Positions 60,769 to 64,000 of a stretch of 64,000 nt of DNA are shown piece after piece. Position 1 is the first letter of the stretch, and the number at the start of each line of letters is the position of its first letter. The position numbers were made by a program, and so were the translations under genes. This DNA comes from Alphaproteobacteria bacterium (lineage in GTDB: Bacteria; Pseudomonadota; Alphaproteobacteria; Rhodobacterales; Rhodobacteraceae). The notes below the pieces were generated by a model, which did no database searches, had not been told where the DNA came from, and saw only the letters and a program-made list of their open reading frames with translations. The DNA lies in contig QOQE01000002.1 in assembly GCA_003331935.1 (NCBI GenBank), positions 104,928 through 168,927 of the forward strand, given 5' to 3'.

Positions 60769-60852
60769 TTAGCTATTTTAGAAAATTGATACATTAAATT
60801 AGCAGGAATTGTATTTACAATTGGGCGACACCTCATTAAATTCGCACTAAAT

Positions 60853-60929
60853 GCACCGGTAGCTCAGCTGGATAGAGTACCTGACTACGAATCAGGGGGT
60901 CGGGGGTTCGAATCCTCCCCGGTGCACCA
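60853..60929 (+). tRNA. tRNA-Arg (anticodon ACG)
   Basis: A 77-base cloverleaf: acceptor GCACCGG paired with CCGGTGC, D-arm GCTCAGCTGGATAGAGT, anticodon stem CTGAC with loop holding ACG, T-arm GGTTCGAATCC and encoded CCA. The A34 is presumably edited to inosine, as for this tRNA in other bacteria, allowing CGU, CGC and CGA decoding. Confidence 0.97.
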
Positions 60930-60957
60930 AATTTTTATTGTTATTTTACATATATAA

Positions 60958-62790
60958 ATGTCTTCACAGCTTATATTTTCCGTAAAAGATGCGCTCGTTC
61001 GGTATAAAGAGACGCCAGTTTTCGAGAACCTTGATTTAAATATACATCAAGGCAGTCGCATTGCTCTTGTAGGAAAAAACGGTGCAGGCAAGTCTACAAT
61101 TATGAATATTATAACGGGTGTTAAATCCCCTGATGAAGGAGAGCGATGGCAAATTCCTGGGACAACTGTTGGGTATTTGGTCCAAGACTTTCAACCAGAT
61201 GAAAAAGAAACCGTATTCGATTTTATATTTAATAATATCAAAGGTGAAGACCGGGAACTCTATCAATATAAAGTGGATATTGCGGCAGAGGCACTTGAGT
61301 TGGATGTAAAAAAACCTATGACAATGCTATCTGGGGGTCAGTTGCGAAGAGCGGGTTTGGCAAAAGCATTTGTCGAAGAGCCCGACATACTTTTGCTTGA
61401 TGAACCAACGAACCATTTAGATCTCGAAGCAATAAGTTGGTTGGAAGGCTATTTGAATAACTATCAGGGAGCGATACTCTGCATTTCCCACGACAAGCGT
61501 TTTTTAGAAAATATAACAAATAAGGTATTTTGGTTGGATAGAGGAAAGCTCAAAGTCAGTCCTAAAGGCTTCAAGTTTTTTGATGAATGGTCCACCATGC
61601 TTTTGGAGCAAGAGGAGCGCGAACTCCAGAAAAGAAAACAAATTGTAGCACAAGAAGTAGAGTGGGCATCCCGCGGAGTAAAAGCACGTGTAAAGAGAAA
61701 TGTACGACGCCTCAGCCAGGTACGCGAGATGAGAGACAAGCTAAAGGCTGACGAGTCGTCCTACCGTCGTGCCACGAAAAAGATTACTTATGAACCTATA
61801 AAAGATCTTGATAATCATACGAAAGTTATTTGTGAATTTTATAATGTGCATAAATCATTTCAGAATGAGGACGAGACAATTAATATTCTAAATGGTTTTA
61901 ATATCCGTATTAAGAGAGGGGATCGCATTGGGATCATTGGTAAAAATGGATCGGGAAAATCCACATTTTTAAAACTTATTCTTAAAGAGTTAGAAGCGGA
62001 TCGTGGCAGTGTGAAAGTGCAAAAGACGATTGAGTTTTCATACTTTGACCAAAATCGAAGTGATTTGAGACCTAACGATCGATTGAAAGATGTTATGGCA
62101 CCAAATGGGGGAGACTATATTGATGTTAGAGGAAAGACACGGCATATCTATGGTTATTTGAAAGACTTCATGTTTGATCCAAGTGTTGTGCTTGATAAAG
62201 TTGGTACTCTATCTGGTGGACAAAAAAACCGATTGAAGCTTGCAAAAATTTTGGCTGACCCCAAGTCGTGTTTAATCCTAGATGAACCGACAAATGATCT
62301 CGATATGGAAACGCTCGATATGCTTGAAGAGATCCTTATCAATTATGAGGGCACATTACTGTTGGTTTCACACGATCGTGATTTTTTAGATCAGACTGTT
62401 ACTAAAGTATTGGCGTTTGAGGGAGATGGAAAGATTGAAGAATGTATAGGAGGGTATTCTGATTATCTCAATCAAAAGAAATCACCCTCAAAAAAAAATG
62501 ATAAAAAAGAACAAAATTATTCTCAGACAAAAACAGTAGAGACGAAAAAAGATTCCTCTGAAACTAAAAAGCTTACTTATAAACTTGAATATGAGTTGAA
62601 AAATCTCCCTAAGCAAATTGAAGATAAAGAAGTCGAGATTAATAAACTCACAGAAAACTTATCCGATGGAGATTTTTATAAGAGTGATCCAGATGGATTT
62701 GTTGAAATGACCAAACAGCTAAAACTAGCAAAAGATCAACTTGAAGAATACGAGGAGCGTTGGCTTGAATTGGAGGAGCTAAGTCAATAA
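60958..62790 (+). CDS. ABC-F family ATPase (Uup-like)
   Basis: Soluble protein with two ABC domains and no membrane part; ABC-F proteins act on the ribosome. The 610-residue protein has Walker A motifs GKNGAGKST and GKNGSGKST, signatures MLSGGQLRRAGLAKA and LSGGQKNRLKLAKI, Walker B LLLDEPTNHLDLEA and LILDEPTNDLDMET, and an arginine-rich linker. A lysine-rich, heptad-like C-terminal domain (from about residue 510) matches the coiled-coil DNA-binding tail of Uup. The Uup name is likely; a translation-rescue role is inferred from the family. The start is 28 bases after tRNA-Arg. Confidence 0.9.
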   Translation: MSSQLIFSVKDALVRYKETPVFENLDLNIHQGSRIALVGKNGAGKSTIMNIITGVKSPDEGERWQIPGTTVGYLVQDFQPDEKETVFDFIFNNIKGEDRELYQYKVDIAAEALELDVKKPMTMLSGGQLRRAGLAKAFVEEPDILLLDEPTNHLDLEAISWLEGYLNNYQGAILCISHDKRFLENITNKVFWLDRGKLKVSPKGFKFFDEWSTMLLEQEERELQKRKQIVAQEVEWASRGVKARVKRNVRRLSQVREMRDKLKADESSYRRATKKITYEPIKDLDNHTKVICEFYNVHKSFQNEDETINILNGFNIRIKRGDRIGIIGKNGSGKSTFLKLILKELEADRGSVKVQKTIEFSYFDQNRSDLRPNDRLKDVMAPNGGDYIDVRGKTRHIYGYLKDFMFDPSVVLDKVGTLSGGQKNRLKLAKILADPKSCLILDEPTNDLDMETLDMLEEILINYEGTLLLVSHDRDFLDQTVTKVLAFEGDGKIEECIGGYSDYLNQKKSPSKKNDKKEQNYSQTKTVETKKDSSETKKLTYKLEYELKNLPKQIEDKEVEINKLTENLSDGDFYKSDPDGFVEMTKQLKLAKDQLEEYEERWLELEELSQ

Positions 62791-62798
62791 TGTATAAA

Positions 62799-62825
62799 AA
62801 TTTTTGGCAACCAGTTGCAAAAATT
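62799..62825. terminator. Bidirectional terminator between the ABC-F and AEC genes
   Basis: AATTTTT, a bulged G, and GCAA (62799-62810) pair with TTGC and AAAAATT (62815-62825) around a CCAG loop. The A/T arms give a T-tract on either strand, suiting the convergent genes on both sides. Confidence 0.6.
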
Positions 62826-62857
62826 AAAGATACAGCCTTTAAAGAGTAATATGAAAA

Positions 62858-63784
62858 TTATAAGGCTAATAATAGTGTGATCGTAACTGTTATGCTCGAA
62901 ACAATAGTTGTTATAGTTATGGCGGCAGCACTCTCACTTTCAAAGTTTTTATAATAATTCGCTAAAACAAAAACATTCGCCGCAACTGGTAAGCTTGCGC
63001 AAACAATTGCTGTTTTAACCCATATAGGATCGATATTAGTTTGGAATTGAAAAACGATAAATATCAATATTGGATGTACTATGAGCTTTATTACAGTTAT
63101 AAAAAACAAAACACTTTTTTGATTTTTTATAGACGTTACATTTAACGAGACACCCAGCGCAATTAAAGCAACGGCAGTTGCAGACGCGGCAACAATTGAA
63201 AGTGTTCTATCAATCGCTGTAACTATCTTGATGTCTACAGTTGAAAATATGAAGGCTACAAAAACAGACATCATAAGGGGATTATAAATAAAGCGCTGAA
63301 TTATTTCTTTACTTAACTCGCGAAGGCTTGTTTTTCTAGTTTCTGTTAATTTATAAAATATTAGAGTAGTTAACAAAACGAAAGTATCCGCTAAAAGGAT
63401 CAAAGCTAATGGTATTGCAGCCTCCGCACCAAACGCCAAAATGCATAATGGAACGCCTATATAACCATAGTTTGGGTAGGCAGCATTCAAGCCGAATATC
63501 GCTTTCTCCATAGTTTTGAGTTTAATTAAAACTCCCAACAGATAGGTAAGAACAAAGATTGATATGGTTATGATCTCATAACTAAAGATAAAGTTTATAT
63601 TTAAGCTTCTACTTGCATCACCAGAAAGAATACTGGTGAACATAAGTGGCGGTAACAAAATATAAAAAGCAAACTTTGATAAAACAGTCCCATCCTGTTC
63701 CGACATAAACTGTATTCTTCTCAACATATAGCCAATCCCAATTAAAGAAAACATAGGTATCGTTAGATTTAGAACGTCAGCCAT
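62858..63784 (-). CDS. AEC family transporter (auxin efflux carrier-like)
   Basis: A 308-residue membrane protein with about ten helices and the AEC start MADVLNLTIPMFSLIGIGYMLRR. Conserved helix segments such as LNAAYPNYGYIGVPL (asparagine/glycine motif of the family) are present. Bacterial members move dicarboxylates or other organic anions; the substrate is unknown. Its ATG shares one base with the stop of the gene upstream (TAATG), with AGGTGAG as ribosome site, so it is coupled to that gene. Confidence 0.88.
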   Translation of the reverse strand: MADVLNLTIPMFSLIGIGYMLRRIQFMSEQDGTVLSKFAFYILLPPLMFTSILSGDASRSLNINFIFSYEIITISIFVLTYLLGVLIKLKTMEKAIFGLNAAYPNYGYIGVPLCILAFGAEAAIPLALILLADTFVLLTTLIFYKLTETRKTSLRELSKEIIQRFIYNPLMMSVFVAFIFSTVDIKIVTAIDRTLSIVAASATAVALIALGVSLNVTSIKNQKSVLFFITVIKLIVHPILIFIVFQFQTNIDPIWVKTAIVCASLPVAANVFVLANYYKNFESESAAAITITTIVSSITVTITLLLAL

Positions 63785-64000
63785 TACTCACCTGATTTAA
63801 AGGTGACAGCAAGTCTTTGCAATATCAAAATCGCTAAAAGAAATAACACTATTACGAATAAGCTAGTCTTGAGAATTTCATAATAAAAAACTTGTATACA
63901 GTCGAAAATAGAAACAGAAAAACGGTTTATATTGTAGCATCTATCTATGAGTTCATAGAATTCGAATAAAAATAAAATAAGAAATAGGCAACTTAAAACA
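63784..64000 (-). CDS. C-terminal part of an unidentified membrane protein
   Basis: The minus strand is open from the right edge to a TAA at 63786-63784, giving 71 residues plus stop. It holds two hydrophobic segments (LSCLFLILFLFEFYEL at the start and LFVIVLFLLAILILQ near the end) and a short polar tail TFKSGE. The pattern resembles the last helices of a transporter permease, but no family can be named. The stop overlaps the AEC gene start, so the two are co-translated. The 5' part lies outside the window. Confidence 0.5.
   Translation of the reverse strand, partial: VLSCLFLILFLFEFYELIDRCYNINRFSVSIFDCIQVFYYEILKTSLFVIVLFLLAILILQRLAVTFKSGE

Noticed and set aside
60541..60852. Possible replication origin near rpmH-rnpA
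   Set aside because: No DnaA-box cluster or dnaA/dnaN gene is visible, and in this group the locus is not normally at oriC.
63885..63900. A 16-base match, including TTGTATACA, to the gcrA-permease region (14051-14066)
   Set aside because: It lies inside a coding frame, the flanks differ, and the sequence is AT-rich; chance is likely.

Overview
The window is a gene-dense, visibly AT-rich stretch of an alphaproteobacterial chromosome. Gene content and order point to a relative of the Rhodobacterales, probably a streamlined marine lineage. The supporting signs are a coxB-ctaB-(small membrane protein)-ctaG-coxC-SURF1-thrC block without coxA; gcrA beside argD and argF; an ATP12 chaperone followed by aapJQMP; and rpmH-rnpA-yidD-yidC-engB-argB. 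This placement is inference from gene order and protein features; no database search was run. No insertion sequences, prophage genes, CRISPR arrays or rRNA genes are visible, and no stretch above 300 bases lacks a gene.

Layout. 1-3338 (minus): topA followed by the 5' part of an RNase R gene that runs off the left edge. 3596-7699 (plus): cytochrome c oxidase subunits II and III and assembly factors. 7718-11683 (plus): thrC, two GNAT acetyltransferases and a GlcD/D2HGDH-like flavoprotein. 11702-14016 (minus): lysC, a DUF1178 protein and gcrA. 14106-17067 (plus): an orphan ABC-2 permease, argD and argF. 17072-19970: a coiled-coil tail-anchored protein, tRNA-Leu(UAA), a DUF2177 membrane protein and metG. 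20126-50079 (plus): tRNA-Trp, then the near-complete translation and transcription superoperon (secE-nusG, rplKA, rplJL-rpoBC, str, S10, spc and alpha operons with secY and adk). 50094-51802: a pseudouridine synthase and an ATP12-type F1 chaperone. 52029-56494: a general L-amino-acid ABC transporter. 56539-60716 (minus): argB, engB, yidC, yidD, rnpA, rpmH. 60853-64000: tRNA-Arg(ACG), an ABC-F protein, an AEC transporter and the end of an unidentified membrane protein.

The most unusual point is the topA-rnr junction near position 870. The RNase R reading frame contains no ATG, GTG or TTG before its first OB fold, lacks the usual N-terminal helix-turn-helix domain, and is entered from topA by a -1 shift. 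The last two sense codons of topA form a correctly phased A AAA AAA heptamer directly before its UAA stop. This suggests a TopA-RNase R fusion made by frameshifting or polymerase slippage, or an in-frame fusion hidden by a homopolymer sequencing error. Other points worth checking are an apparent AUU start for engB, two adjacent perfect palindromes before aapJ, and a leader with mutually exclusive hairpins before rplJ.
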